Assembly (NCBI GenBank): GCA_023390635.1 | Contig: JAEWCM010000022.1 | Span: forward strand, 1-27,113 | Length of the DNA stretch: 27,113 bases | Reading direction: 5' to 3' | From: Bacillota bacterium | GTDB lineage: Bacteria; Bacillota; Desulfitobacteriia; Desulfitobacteriales; Desulfitobacteriaceae | Shown here: positions 15,380 through 23,074 of the stretch, piece by piece | Numbering within the stretch: the first letter of the stretch is position 1 | Layout of the letters: each line of letters opens with the position of its first letter | Notes under the pieces: generated by a model | The model's database searches: none | What the model was told of the DNA's origin: nothing | What the model saw: the letters and a program-made list of their open reading frames with translations, nothing else | Program-made: the position numbers and the translations under genes

Positions 15380-16144
15380 TTATTTCATCGTAAAACGGTT
15401 CAAAAATAATTTGGTCCTTTCGTGCATTGGATTATTGATTAGTTGATCAGCCTTACCTTCTTCCACAATAACGCCTCCGTCCATAAAAATGATCCGGTCA
15501 GCCACATCCCTGGCAAAGGCCATTTCATGGGTGACGATCACCATCGTCATATGCTTTGCCGCCAAGTCCCTGATTACTTTTAAAATCTCACCGGTAAGCT
15601 CAGGATCTAAAGCACTGGTCGGCTCATCAAAATACAATATATCCGGATTTAAAGCCAAGGCCCTGGCTATGGACACACGCTGCTGCTGCCCGCCGGAAAG
15701 CTGATAAGGATAAGCATCTGCCTTATCCTCCAGACCCATTTGTTTCAATAATTCTATAGCCTTCTCCCTGACTTCCTCTTTATTTTGCCCTGCCACCCGT
15801 ACAGGGGCTTCTGTAATATTACGAAGCACAGAAAAATGAGGAAAAAGATTAAAGTTTTGAAAAACTAAGCCAAAGTAGGCGCGAATTTTCTTTAACTGAG
15901 CAGCCCCACTATACACTGCCTTCCCATCGGCTCCGTTAGCAGCCATAGTTTCTCCCCTGTACGTGATATTACCGGAGTCAATCCTTTCCAATAAAGTAGC
16001 ACAGCGAAGTAGAGTGGATTTTCCTGAACCGGAAGGGCCGATAATACCCAGTACTTCCCCTTCATCCACTTTAAGTGATATATCCCGTATAACCTCAAGG
16101 CCGCTAAAGCCCTTACTGATGTTGGTCATTTCCAGTAAACTCAT
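15380..16144 (-). CDS. Polar amino-acid ABC transporter ATPase, GlnQ/HisP type
   Basis: A 254-residue ATPase with Walker A GPSGSGKST (36-44), the Q-loop in VFQNFNLFPH, signature LSGGQQQRVSIARAL, Walker B ILYFDEPTSALD and switch His in IVTHE. The LFPHFSVLRN and EMAFARDVADR segments are typical of the amino-acid subfamily. It is the last gene of a minus-strand operon (binding protein, permease, ATPase), 13 bp after the permease. It energises uptake of a polar amino acid or cystine-like solute. Confidence 0.95.
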   Translation of the reverse strand: MSLLEMTNISKGFSGLEVIRDISLKVDEGEVLGIIGPSGSGKSTLLRCATLLERIDSGNITYRGETMAANGADGKAVYSGAAQLKKIRAYFGLVFQNFNLFPHFSVLRNITEAPVRVAGQNKEEVREKAIELLKQMGLEDKADAYPYQLSGGQQQRVSIARALALNPDILYFDEPTSALDPELTGEILKVIRDLAAKHMTMVIVTHEMAFARDVADRIIFMDGGVIVEEGKADQLINNPMHERTKLFLNRFTMK

Positions 16145-16157
16145 TTAGTCAGTCTCC

Positions 16158-16832
16158 CTATCTGTAATAGTCGAACCGCTTTTCAAATCGTTCCATAACC
16201 CAGGCCACTCCGTAGTTCATAATATAGTAAAACAATCCTGCCACCGCGAAAGGAATAACGGAAACCTGAGCTGACGCCAGAGCCTTCGCGGCTGTAAACA
16301 TTTCACCGACTGAAATAACCATGGCAAGTGACGTATCCTTTACCAAAGTAATGACTTCATTAGTAATGGAGGGAAGGATTCGCTTAAACACTTGAGGCAG
16401 GATAATGGTAAAAAAGGTTTGAAGCCTGCTGAAACCTAATACTTGGGCAGCCTCATACTGTCCTTCCGCCATCGATTCTATCCCACCCCTGTAAATCTCT
16501 GCAAAATAGGCAGCGTAATTTAAGACAAAGCCGATGACAACAGCATAAAAACGGTATTCCTTACTAATGGACATTCCAAAAATATAATAGGGCCCAAAAT
16601 ATACGACCATGAGTTGGAGCATTAACGGTGTTCCACGCATAATAGAGATGTAAATCTTAGTGATCCAGCGCAATAATGTATTTTCTGACATACGTCCGAA
16701 AGCCACAAGCAAGCCCAGGGGCAGGGAAAACAATAAGGTAAGTACAAATATTTCCACAGTCGTCAGCAAACCTGCTGAAAGCTGACTGAAGGTTGCAGAT
16801 AAATTATCTGAAAACAAGCCGCTATTATTCAT
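16158..16832 (-). CDS. Polar amino-acid ABC transporter permease, HisM/GlnP type
   Basis: A 224-residue inner-membrane permease with about five hydrophobic segments. The HisMQ signature MRGTPLMLQLMVVYF and the EAA loop (QYEAAQVLGFSRLQTFFTI) that docks on the ATPase are both present. A single permease gene is found in the operon, so the transporter probably works as a permease homodimer. It lies between the binding protein (53-bp gap) and ATPase (13-bp gap). Confidence 0.94.
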   Translation of the reverse strand: MNNSGLFSDNLSATFSQLSAGLLTTVEIFVLTLLFSLPLGLLVAFGRMSENTLLRWITKIYISIMRGTPLMLQLMVVYFGPYYIFGMSISKEYRFYAVVIGFVLNYAAYFAEIYRGGIESMAEGQYEAAQVLGFSRLQTFFTIILPQVFKRILPSITNEVITLVKDTSLAMVISVGEMFTAAKALASAQVSVIPFAVAGLFYYIMNYGVAWVMERFEKRFDYYR

Positions 16833-16885
16833 GCTACCGCTCCTGTATTCTTTTCCGCCTCTCTCCTAAAAACAATACAGGCGGT

Positions 16886-17692
16886 TTATTTGCCAATCGT
16901 TGTGATATCTTTACCGAACCAGTCATTGGAAATCTTGGCGAGGGCTCCATCTTTTGCCATTTCTTCAAGTGTTTTCTCTACTTTATCTCTCAATTCAGTC
17001 TTGCCTAATTTAAATCCGACACCGAATTTCTCAGCACCAATCACATCATCAAGCACCTTATAGTTTCCGCCTTTTTTCTCAATCGTGTAACGCGCAACAA
17101 TCTCATCCATCACCACTGCATCCACAGCTCCTGATTCCAATTCCATCAAGGCATTCAAGTTGGTATTTGTTTTAATCAATTCTCCGAGCGACTCTTTAAA
17201 ACCGACATTGCCGTCAATTGCCGACAAGGCACTGGAGTCATCCTGTACTGCTACCGTTTTACCTTTCAAATCCGTTAGCTTTGATACTTTAGAATTCTTA
17301 AGCACAACCACAATCTGATTATTGTTCATATAAGGCTGAGTCCATGTATATTCTGACTCCCGACCATTAATTGTAAAACCATTCCATATGCAATCAATGT
17401 TTCCTGAATCCAGCTCCATATTTTTTGCCGACCAGTCAATCGGTTGAAATTCCAATTTCATATCCAGACGTTTAGCTACTTCTTTGGCTAAGTCAAGGTC
17501 AAAACCTATATAAGAACCGTCGTTATCTACAAAGCCCATTGGGGGGAATTCTTTATCAAACCCTACGGTAAAAGTTTTTTGGCCACCTGTTGTACTTGCC
17601 GTTCCTTGATCAGAAGAACTGCTTGTTGTCCCACAGCCAGTCATCAACCCTAAAGTAAGCGCCACCGCCAGAATCATTGTTAACTTTTTCAT
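16886..17692 (-). CDS. Amino-acid ABC transporter substrate-binding lipoprotein (family 3)
   Basis: A 268-residue solute-binding lipoprotein of the SBP_bac_3 family. The signal peptide ends in lipobox LMTGC with Cys20, then a Ser/Thr-rich linker. The family start DKEFPPMGFVDNDGSYIGFDLDL and later FTINGRESEYTWTQPYM supply ligand contacts, including the Arg expected to bind the amino-acid carboxylate. The frame stays open upstream to 17911, but the ATG at 17692 directly begins the signal peptide and is preceded by AGGGGGG. Transcription probably starts at the 17750-17778 promoter, which carries a 12-bp palindrome. The specific amino acid is not evident. Confidence 0.93.
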   Translation of the reverse strand: MKKLTMILAVALTLGLMTGCGTTSSSSDQGTASTTGGQKTFTVGFDKEFPPMGFVDNDGSYIGFDLDLAKEVAKRLDMKLEFQPIDWSAKNMELDSGNIDCIWNGFTINGRESEYTWTQPYMNNNQIVVVLKNSKVSKLTDLKGKTVAVQDDSSALSAIDGNVGFKESLGELIKTNTNLNALMELESGAVDAVVMDEIVARYTIEKKGGNYKVLDDVIGAEKFGVGFKLGKTELRDKVEKTLEEMAKDGALAKISNDWFGKDITTIGK

Positions 17693-17749
17693 CTTCTTTC
17701 CCCCTATATTTTTTGCTTTTTGTATTTTATATGCATCCTCTAGGTTATT

Positions 17750-17778
17750 ATTGTAATACGTTAGCATGCTAAAGTAAA
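17750..17778 (-). promoter_or_regulatory. Promoter of the amino-acid ABC operon with palindrome in the spacer
   Basis: Minus-strand TTTACT (17773-17778) and TACAAT (17750-17755) are 17 bp apart. The perfect palindrome TTAGCATGCTAA (17761-17772) fills most of the spacer. A repressor bound there would block polymerase, so it is a good operator candidate; I cannot name the regulator. Confidence 0.6.
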
Positions 17779-17813
17779 TATGTATTTGGCTGCTTTGGGT
17801 AATCACAATTATA

Positions 17814-19466
17814 TTATTCAATCGGAAAGAGAACCACTCGGTTACGCCCTTCCTGTTTAGCACGGTAGAGCGCCTCATCCGCCCGCTTATACCATGCTTG
17901 AAAAGTTTCAAATTTTATCATTTTGGCAACTCCAATACTGATGGTTTGCCGTCCGGTCACTGGGTGACAATTGTTCTCTATCGCTGCCCTTACTTTCTCA
18001 AGTGCAATAACAGATTCAGTGCTATTTGTTTGCGGCATCAGTATCACAAATTCTTCGCCGCCAAAACGGACCAGTAAATCCGTTTTACGAATAGTATCGC
18101 TGGTAATATGAGCTGTCATTTTAAGCAATTCATCACCGATAGGATGACCCCAGGTGTCATTGACCCTTTTGAAATTATCCAAATCCAATATAGCCAGGGA
18201 AATAGAAGCGCCAGTGAGATTTGCCCTTTCCATTTCACTTTCCAAAACCATATTGAGATAATGCCGGTTATATAAACCTGTTAATTCATCTTTAACAGCT
18301 ATTTTTTGTAACTGTTCTTCCTTTAGTCTTTTTTCTGTAACATCTTGGGCCGTAGCATAAATAAACTGCCCTACACCAAGTTGAACCTTCCATTCAAGAT
18401 ATCTGAAAGAACCATCTCCGCACCGGTAACGATTGCTAAATCCATGGACTACTCTATGATCCTCCAGATTATTCAGAGCATCCGCCGTTTCCTGGATATC
18501 TTCTTCATGTACAAATGATATAAAATCTCTTCCAATTAAGTCCTCAGCTGCATATCCAAGTATCTCTTCAAACCTTTTATTGACTTTGTGCAGTCTGCCA
18601 TGGAAATCTGAAACACAAAGCATATCCATGTTTACATTCAGGAAGCCGTCGATTTCTTTTTCCTGAAGATATTCCTTCGTAATATCACGAAAAGAAGTCA
18701 CTGTTCCATTAATCTCATTGTCCTTTGATATCAAACACGCTGAAGTTCCCATGATAAAGCGCTCTATTCCATCTTTAGAAAGAAGGATAAGATTTTCCAA
18801 AAAATCCTGGCCACTTTCAGTTTCTATCACTTTTCTCAGAATATCCAGCTTTGGCTCTCTTGTTCTGATATCGACACAGTAAAATACCTCATTAAAACTA
18901 TGGCCCAATGTATCATCAGCCGCCCAACCTGTGTATGTTTCCGCCCACTTGTTCATCATAGTAATATTTTCTAATTTATCAGTGACGATAATTCCTTCAT
19001 TAATTGAAAATAAGGTAGTTTCAAACAAATCTCTGAGCTTGCTCTCCTGTTTCAGTGCTTCATTTTTTAAGCGATAAGCTTCTTCCAACTGCTCTTTTAT
19101 CTCTTGCAGTTCATGTTCATAATCATTGCGTTTACTTATTTTTACTGCAACACAATCAACTAAATTCTCACCTTCAGAATTAACCAACTTTCCACTTAAC
19201 AAGAAGGGGATTTCCAAGTTACTCTTTGATTTAAAAGTCACATAGGTTTCTTCAACCTGTCCGACAAGCTCAATTTGCATAAGAAACAGAGAATGAAAAA
19301 TTATTTTACTGGCCGGAGACAGAAAAATTTCAATATTTTTATCAATAATATCCTCATGTCCCCATTCAATTAGGTTCTGAAATGTTTGGTTAACTTCTTT
19401 AACCTTTCCCTGACCGCTCAGCAATATATAACCACAAGGAGCATTATCAATTCTGGGGTGCAACAT
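17814..19466 (-). CDS. Diguanylate cyclase with three PAS domains (RsbP-type first PAS)
   Basis: A 550-residue soluble signalling protein that should make cyclic di-GMP. PAS 1 (about 5-115) resembles the sensor PAS of B. subtilis RsbP (NAPCGYILLSG, FLSPASKIIFHS, VEETYVTFKSK, KRNDYEHEL). A coiled-coil linker (about 116-147), PAS 2 (about 148-265) and PAS 3 (about 275-380) follow, then a GGDEF domain (about 390-548) with DELTGLYNR, active-site GGEEF (469-473) and the inhibitory I-site RKTD (460-463). There is no EAL domain. The ATG at 19466 has AGAAGGA seven bases upstream; the GTG at 19472 is too close to it. The gene overlaps a broken RsbQ-like hydrolase gene, its presumed former partner. Confidence 0.92.
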   Translation of the reverse strand: MLHPRIDNAPCGYILLSGQGKVKEVNQTFQNLIEWGHEDIIDKNIEIFLSPASKIIFHSLFLMQIELVGQVEETYVTFKSKSNLEIPFLLSGKLVNSEGENLVDCVAVKISKRNDYEHELQEIKEQLEEAYRLKNEALKQESKLRDLFETTLFSINEGIIVTDKLENITMMNKWAETYTGWAADDTLGHSFNEVFYCVDIRTREPKLDILRKVIETESGQDFLENLILLSKDGIERFIMGTSACLISKDNEINGTVTSFRDITKEYLQEKEIDGFLNVNMDMLCVSDFHGRLHKVNKRFEEILGYAAEDLIGRDFISFVHEEDIQETADALNNLEDHRVVHGFSNRYRCGDGSFRYLEWKVQLGVGQFIYATAQDVTEKRLKEEQLQKIAVKDELTGLYNRHYLNMVLESEMERANLTGASISLAILDLDNFKRVNDTWGHPIGDELLKMTAHITSDTIRKTDLLVRFGGEEFVILMPQTNSTESVIALEKVRAAIENNCHPVTGRQTISIGVAKMIKFETFQAWYKRADEALYRAKQEGRNRVVLFPIE

Positions 19467-20011
19467 ACTCACATCCTTCTATCAAATCGGGATTCCCTGT
19501 CTCTAAATATCTCAATATAATTTCGGATGTTTCTACTGGCTGACTTAGATTGGGATAATGACCTCTGGCATCAATAATCTTAAGGACACTGTTTTTTAGA
19601 TGCTTCTCCAAATAATGAGCTACCTCGAGAGGTACGATGCTGTCCACCGAACATTGAATAATTAAAGATGGAACGACTGCTTTTTCCAAATCCCTCCGAT
19701 GGTCTGAAAAAAAGTAGCTTGTGCAAAATCACTCATAGCATTAGGATCCTCAGCAAAAAAAATCTTTTTTAAATTTTCCGTCAAAACCGGACGATGGGGA
19801 TTATCCACCAACATTGCCGCATTCATGCTGGCCCAGCCTACAAAATTCATCTCCATCATTTTTAAAAGTTCCGGTTTTTGAATTGATACCAGCAATCCGA
19901 TCATCGAACTTACTAAATGGCCCACGAAAATGGCATTGGTGATCTCCAATGTTTCTAAAATTTACCTCCACCAAATACTTTGACATTATTTCTTTTTAAA
20001 ATATTATCCAT
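19447..20011 (-). pseudogene. Decayed RsbQ-like alpha/beta hydrolase
   Basis: The remains cover an RsbQ-type hydrolase, which is normally about 270 residues. An AGGTGAAG ribosome site and ATG at 20011 start MDNILKRNNVKVFGGGK, matching the RsbQ N terminus, but a stop follows one codon later and roughly 70 residues are missing. The sequence resumes in another frame with TNAIFVGHLVSSMIGLL; the nucleophile motif should read GHSVSS, so catalytic Ser is now Leu (codon 19914-19916). Around 35-40 residues are missing again before NFVGWASMNAAM. A third lesion is a one-base loss in a seven-base homopolymer (19707-19713); restoring it gives ATFFSDHRRDLEKAVVPSL. The C terminus, with catalytic His in ARGHYPNLSQP, is intact and overlaps the cyclase start. 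It cannot yield an active enzyme. Confidence 0.9.
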
Positions 20012-20204
20012 TTTCTTCACCTTTCAATTACCTGCTTACAAACATTTTTACTATTAATCATTTCGGTGGATATTTTTCACTTCATGCTAATATAGTCTAT
20101 GATCTTTACATATAACTTACCATCAAAGTCTCATTCAATCTTAAGCCATAATGCCCACTCAATAATAAACGGCAATGAAATAAATAACAAGAAGGGAAAT
20201 AACA

Positions 20205-20246
20205 ATGAACAATTTCGGAAGGCTTACAAAAGAAAATGCCGTCTAA
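20205..20246 (+). other. 13-codon minigene with strong ribosome site (leader peptide or gene remnant)
   Basis: AAGGGA (20192-20197) lies seven bases before an ATG that opens MNNFGRLTKENAV and then TAA. The stop falls inside the left arm of the terminator hairpin at 20236-20268. A possible promoter, TTCACT then TATGAT 16 bp later, ends near 20103. From memory, the peptide resembles the N terminus of isochorismatase/YcaC-type hydrolases, whose next residues would be LLLIDHQ; that recall is uncertain. It could be the stub of a deleted gene or a short leader peptide. Confidence 0.35.
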
Positions 20247-20268
20247 AGGGAAACCCTTTTGACGGCAT
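20236..20268. terminator. Strong bidirectional hairpin terminator
   Basis: ATGCCGTC-T-AAAGGG (20236-20250) pairs with CCCTTT-T-GACGGCAT (20254-20268) through 14 base pairs and one T-T mismatch, with an AAA loop. The plus strand continues TGCTTATTTTATTAT and the minus strand TTTCTTTTG. It separates the XRE operon from the decayed hydrolase locus. The rest of the 20012-20333 interval shows no other gene that I can support. Confidence 0.75.
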
Positions 20269-20333
20269 TGCTTATTTTATTATCTAATTGCTAGATTAAT
20301 CTGCTGTAAAATATTCCGGAAGATAAGCTGTCC

Positions 20334-20771
20334 TTACATCTCTTTCTGATACTTATTGAGCCAATAAATCATAGTAAATATAATCAAAAGATAGACAGCA
20401 ATCAGAGCCAGAAGAACATAAAGTTCGACCTGCAGCAATGTGAATGCCAATATCACTCCACTGAATATCATAATCATAAAATCATAGGCCTTAGCTTTTG
20501 CCTTGTTGGCAATAGTGATATTACGTTCATCCTTTTGTTCAATTTCTATTTTTTTAGCCCTTTCGAAATCCTTGTTCAGCATATATTTCTGAATTGCCAT
20601 ACCTAAATTTCCTCCGAACACGCCTGCCCCTATGCCAAAACAGACGTAAGGCAAGGTCAGCATAATACCCTGGGCATCCGGCTGCAGTTTTGTAATTACC
20701 AATCCTCCGATCATCATTATCAATCCTAAAGCGGAGAAAATTACATATTTAACCATCCCGTTACTTTTCAT
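20334..20771 (-). CDS. DUF2178-like four-helix membrane protein
   Basis: A 145-residue membrane protein with hydrophobic helices at about 9-27, 35-57, 95-112 and 115-137. A cytoplasmic charged loop between helices 2 and 3 carries EIEQKDERNITIANKAKAKAYD, a pattern that recalls the DUF2178 family. The ATG at 20771 overlaps the end of the XRE gene by 11 bp; a longer in-frame start at 20807 lies entirely within XRE. XRE plus small multi-helix membrane protein pairs are widespread in Firmicutes and archaea, with unknown function. Confidence 0.82.
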   Translation of the reverse strand: MKSNGMVKYVIFSALGLIMMIGGLVITKLQPDAQGIMLTLPYVCFGIGAGVFGGNLGMAIQKYMLNKDFERAKKIEIEQKDERNITIANKAKAKAYDFMIMIFSGVILAFTLLQVELYVLLALIAVYLLIIFTMIYWLNKYQKEM

Positions 20772-20973
20772 TGCTATCTTCCTCCTCATAAATGAATATT
20801 TCCTCAATGCTCATACCAAAGAATTTGGCAATCTTAAAAGCCAATATAATAGAAGGATTGTAACGCCCGTTTTCCAGCGACCCTATTGTTTGCCTGGAGA
20901 CCTCTAAAGCAGTTGCCAATTCTTCCTGCTTTATTCCTCTCTGTTTGCGAATCTCTTCCAAGCGGTTCTTCAC
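20761..20973 (-). CDS. XRE/Cro-family small regulator
   Basis: A 70-residue protein that is almost entirely a lambda-repressor-type helix-turn-helix (RKQRGIKQEELATALEVSRQ for helices 1-3, then TIGSLENGRYNPS). The acidic tail IEEIFIYEEEDS is usual for this subgroup. The start is GTG at 20973, preceded by AGGGGGTGG. A TTGACA promoter and two near-identical 15-bp repeats lie upstream, so the protein probably represses its own operon, which includes the overlapping membrane protein gene. Confidence 0.92.
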   Translation of the reverse strand: MKNRLEEIRKQRGIKQEELATALEVSRQTIGSLENGRYNPSIILAFKIAKFFGMSIEEIFIYEEEDSNEK

Positions 20974-20993
20974 TATATACCACCCCCTAAGGA

Positions 20994-21055
20994 AAGTACG
21001 CTTTCCATTTATAGAATATCATCTCAAAAGCGCAAATGTCAAGTATGCTTTCCAT
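20994..21055 (-). promoter_or_regulatory. Promoter and repeated operator of XRE operon
   Basis: Minus-strand TTGACA (21037-21042) and GATATT (21015-21020) are 16 bp apart, giving a start near 21008. AAGTACGCTTTCCAT (20994-21008) and AAGTATGCTTTCCAT (21041-21055) differ at one base and sit at the start point and at the -35. The first copy is also part of the palindrome GGAAAG-TACG-CTTTCC. Confidence 0.65.
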
Positions 21056-21096
21056 CGATCTTCATGAAGTCGTTGCATTTATTTATAAAAATTAAA

Positions 21097-21149
21097 ACCA
21101 TAGCAGAGACCCAGTATGCATATCGCGCATACTGGGTCTCTGTTATGGT
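21097..21149 (-). terminator. Long hairpin terminator of the TetR-Acg operon
   Basis: A 23-bp stem (21097-21119 with 21127-21149, a single G-T pair) and a 7-base loop are followed on the minus strand by TTTTAATTTTTA. It ends the nitroreductase-like gene. The stem is unusually long for a terminator. Confidence 0.85.
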
Positions 21150-21169
21150 TCTCATTGCCTAACTATTCT

Positions 21170-22384
21170 TTATTTACCGCCAGTCACATTTTCTACAATT
21201 AAGTCCATCACATCCCGCCGCATACTTTGCGGGACTTTCTTCGTGGGCTGGCCCAAACGGACAAGCATTTGGATCGTACCTCCGTCTGGAGCATAGTCCT
21301 GATGGATGCGGCTGTATACCCCTTTCATTTCCGGATATTCTTCTAAAACCTGGCTTAACGGCTGCATTACCAATCCCATCTGCTGGGCAACCAGTATCAA
21401 TCGACTGTAAAGCATACCACTTTTGACCTGGCTAATCCGGCTGTTGTCTTTTGTACTAATCATGGCATAAGCGGGAGTATTGTCCACCGAAGTCTGGGCA
21501 GACTGAATATACATATTTTCTGCAGCCTTTCCGCTGTTCATTGATGGAAAAAGTGTCACCAATCCTTGTAATAAATGTTTCATAATTCCTGAAGTACCCT
21601 GTCCCTCGACTGAAAATCCATAACGGTATTTATTTTTCTGATACTCATTAGCACGAAAAATCTCATTTGATTCTTGCATGACACGATTTACCCCTGCCTC
21701 AATTTTTGCCCCTTCCATGGCGTAGCTTCCTAATTTGGCTAAGTTTTCTTTATCCTGAAAAATTTCTATAGACATATTGCTCTCCTGATTGATAGCCACT
21801 AACCGGTTTATCTGCTCAGAGCTCAGTAGCTTCGGCTGATAAGCCGCCCTGTTGGTATCCGGCAAAAACATATCATCATAATACTCGTCACTCTGAGGAG
21901 TACCTTTCGTAAGAGCCACTTTAGCTACCGGTTTGGTTCGCATACTCTCCGTCAAATTTTTTTCGTCATAGTCCCCTTCCGGAAACAACTCTACCTTGGT
22001 TGCATACCCCAATTTCTCTCCGGCAACCCGGACATACTCCAAAAACGTCCCTTGCGTGACCATCATTTGCCGTGCTAAGGGATCTACTTCCTTGGTTAAA
22101 CGATCACAGTCGGCATACAGATAAAACACCATCGGATCTTTTTCATCAAGCCTGATCTTCCACGGCTGCATATTATGCCCATTTGCAGCCAACAGACCGT
22201 GTGCCACAAGCTGGATTCTAGGGTCATCAAATTTTTGCGCATAGTCTTTTTGCCAGGGTTCCAAGTATTTAGGGGTTTGGAAAACTCCACTGATCATAAA
22301 TAAGATTCCTAAAGCGACGATAAGCAGAATACCAATGCTGGAAAGGATAATAGTCACTTTTTTCTTCACCGTCCCCTTGCTCAT
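21170..22384 (-). CDS. Membrane-anchored Acg-type nitroreductase-like protein
   Basis: A 404-residue protein with one N-terminal membrane helix (about 10-33) and a large domain that should face outside if the helix is a signal anchor. The nitroreductase-like segment LVAHGLLAANGHNMQPWKI (59-77) matches the FMN-binding region of the Acg family (mycobacterial Rv2032 type), where two nitroreductase half-domains are fused. RQMMVTQGTFLEYVRVAGEKLG and the late LILVAQQMGLVMQPLSQVLE are the second-domain helix pattern. The TetR gene ends 2 bp before it, so the two share a transcript. Acg proteins are thought to bind or sequester FMN; whether this one is an enzyme is unknown. Confidence 0.82.
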   Translation of the reverse strand: MSKGTVKKKVTIILSSIGILLIVALGILFMISGVFQTPKYLEPWQKDYAQKFDDPRIQLVAHGLLAANGHNMQPWKIRLDEKDPMVFYLYADCDRLTKEVDPLARQMMVTQGTFLEYVRVAGEKLGYATKVELFPEGDYDEKNLTESMRTKPVAKVALTKGTPQSDEYYDDMFLPDTNRAAYQPKLLSSEQINRLVAINQESNMSIEIFQDKENLAKLGSYAMEGAKIEAGVNRVMQESNEIFRANEYQKNKYRYGFSVEGQGTSGIMKHLLQGLVTLFPSMNSGKAAENMYIQSAQTSVDNTPAYAMISTKDNSRISQVKSGMLYSRLILVAQQMGLVMQPLSQVLEEYPEMKGVYSRIHQDYAPDGGTIQMLVRLGQPTKKVPQSMRRDVMDLIVENVTGGK

Positions 22385-22386
22385 CC

Positions 22387-23049
22387 TTAATTCCCTCCGT
22401 TTTCAACCTGAATAGATCTGATAATAAGGTGTAAACCTGATGATACCAATTCCTCCGGAGATGTCCGATGATAGTTCTCAATATATTTCTCTTTTTTCCT
22501 GGCCGTATTGAATATCCCAATCATGCAGGCCCATAAAACAAGAGCTGTTCTGACAACCTCCAGATCACTTCTTATGGACTTCTCCTCTATACCTTTTTCC
22601 AAAGTTCTGATTAAATAACCCAAGATTTCCTCGCCTAGAGCATAGCACTCTTCCCTCGATTGATCCGGAATACCATTTTGAAAATCGAATTCCCCATTTT
22701 CATAGTCCATAATTGCAGAGAAATATTCTGGACTTTCTATACTAAACCGATAGAAAATCAAAGCCATCTGACTTATCGTTTCAATAGCATTACAGGCTTT
22801 TTTATTGGTTAAATTGTTTATTATCATGTTAATTAACAGTCGATATCCCCGTGTCATAATTTCAAAGTATATCTGTTCTTTACTGTTGAAGTAGACATAT
22901 ACGGTTCTCTTGCTAAACTCCGCTTCCTTTGCCACATCATCCATGGTGGCACTGTCATATCCTTTTGTGAAAAATACTCTTTCCGCTGCTTCAATGATAT
23001 CGTTTCTGCGGATTTCTTTTTCTCTTTCCTTGCGTTGTTGTATTCCCAT
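22387..23049 (-). CDS. TetR/AcrR-family repressor
   Basis: A 220-residue regulator with an N-terminal TetR helix-turn-helix (IIEAAERVFFTKGYDSATMDDVAKEAEFSKRTVYVYFNSKEQI, about 18-60; shown here only as key segments FFTKGYDSATMDDVA and SKRTVYVYF) and a helical ligand-binding domain. An AGAGGAG ribosome site precedes the ATG. It heads the operon with the Acg-type protein. A 12-bp-arm palindrome lies over the -10 and start point of its promoter, so it is very likely autorepressed and derepressed by a small ligand. Confidence 0.92.
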   Translation of the reverse strand: MGIQQRKEREKEIRRNDIIEAAERVFFTKGYDSATMDDVAKEAEFSKRTVYVYFNSKEQIYFEIMTRGYRLLINMIINNLTNKKACNAIETISQMALIFYRFSIESPEYFSAIMDYENGEFDFQNGIPDQSREECYALGEEILGYLIRTLEKGIEEKSIRSDLEVVRTALVLWACMIGIFNTARKKEKYIENYHRTSPEELVSSGLHLIIRSIQVENGGN

Positions 23050-23074
23050 GAAAGCTCCTCTTTCACTAAGGTGA

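Noticed and set aside
17693..17911. 73-residue N-terminal extension of the amino-acid binding lipoprotein
   Set aside because: It covers the promoter and overlaps the cyclase gene, and would bury the signal peptide. The start at 17692 is clearly the real one.
20099..20287. 62-codon plus-strand ORF
   Set aside because: It reads through the terminator hairpin, has no ribosome site at its start and no recognisable protein pattern. The 13-codon frame inside the interval has better translation signals.
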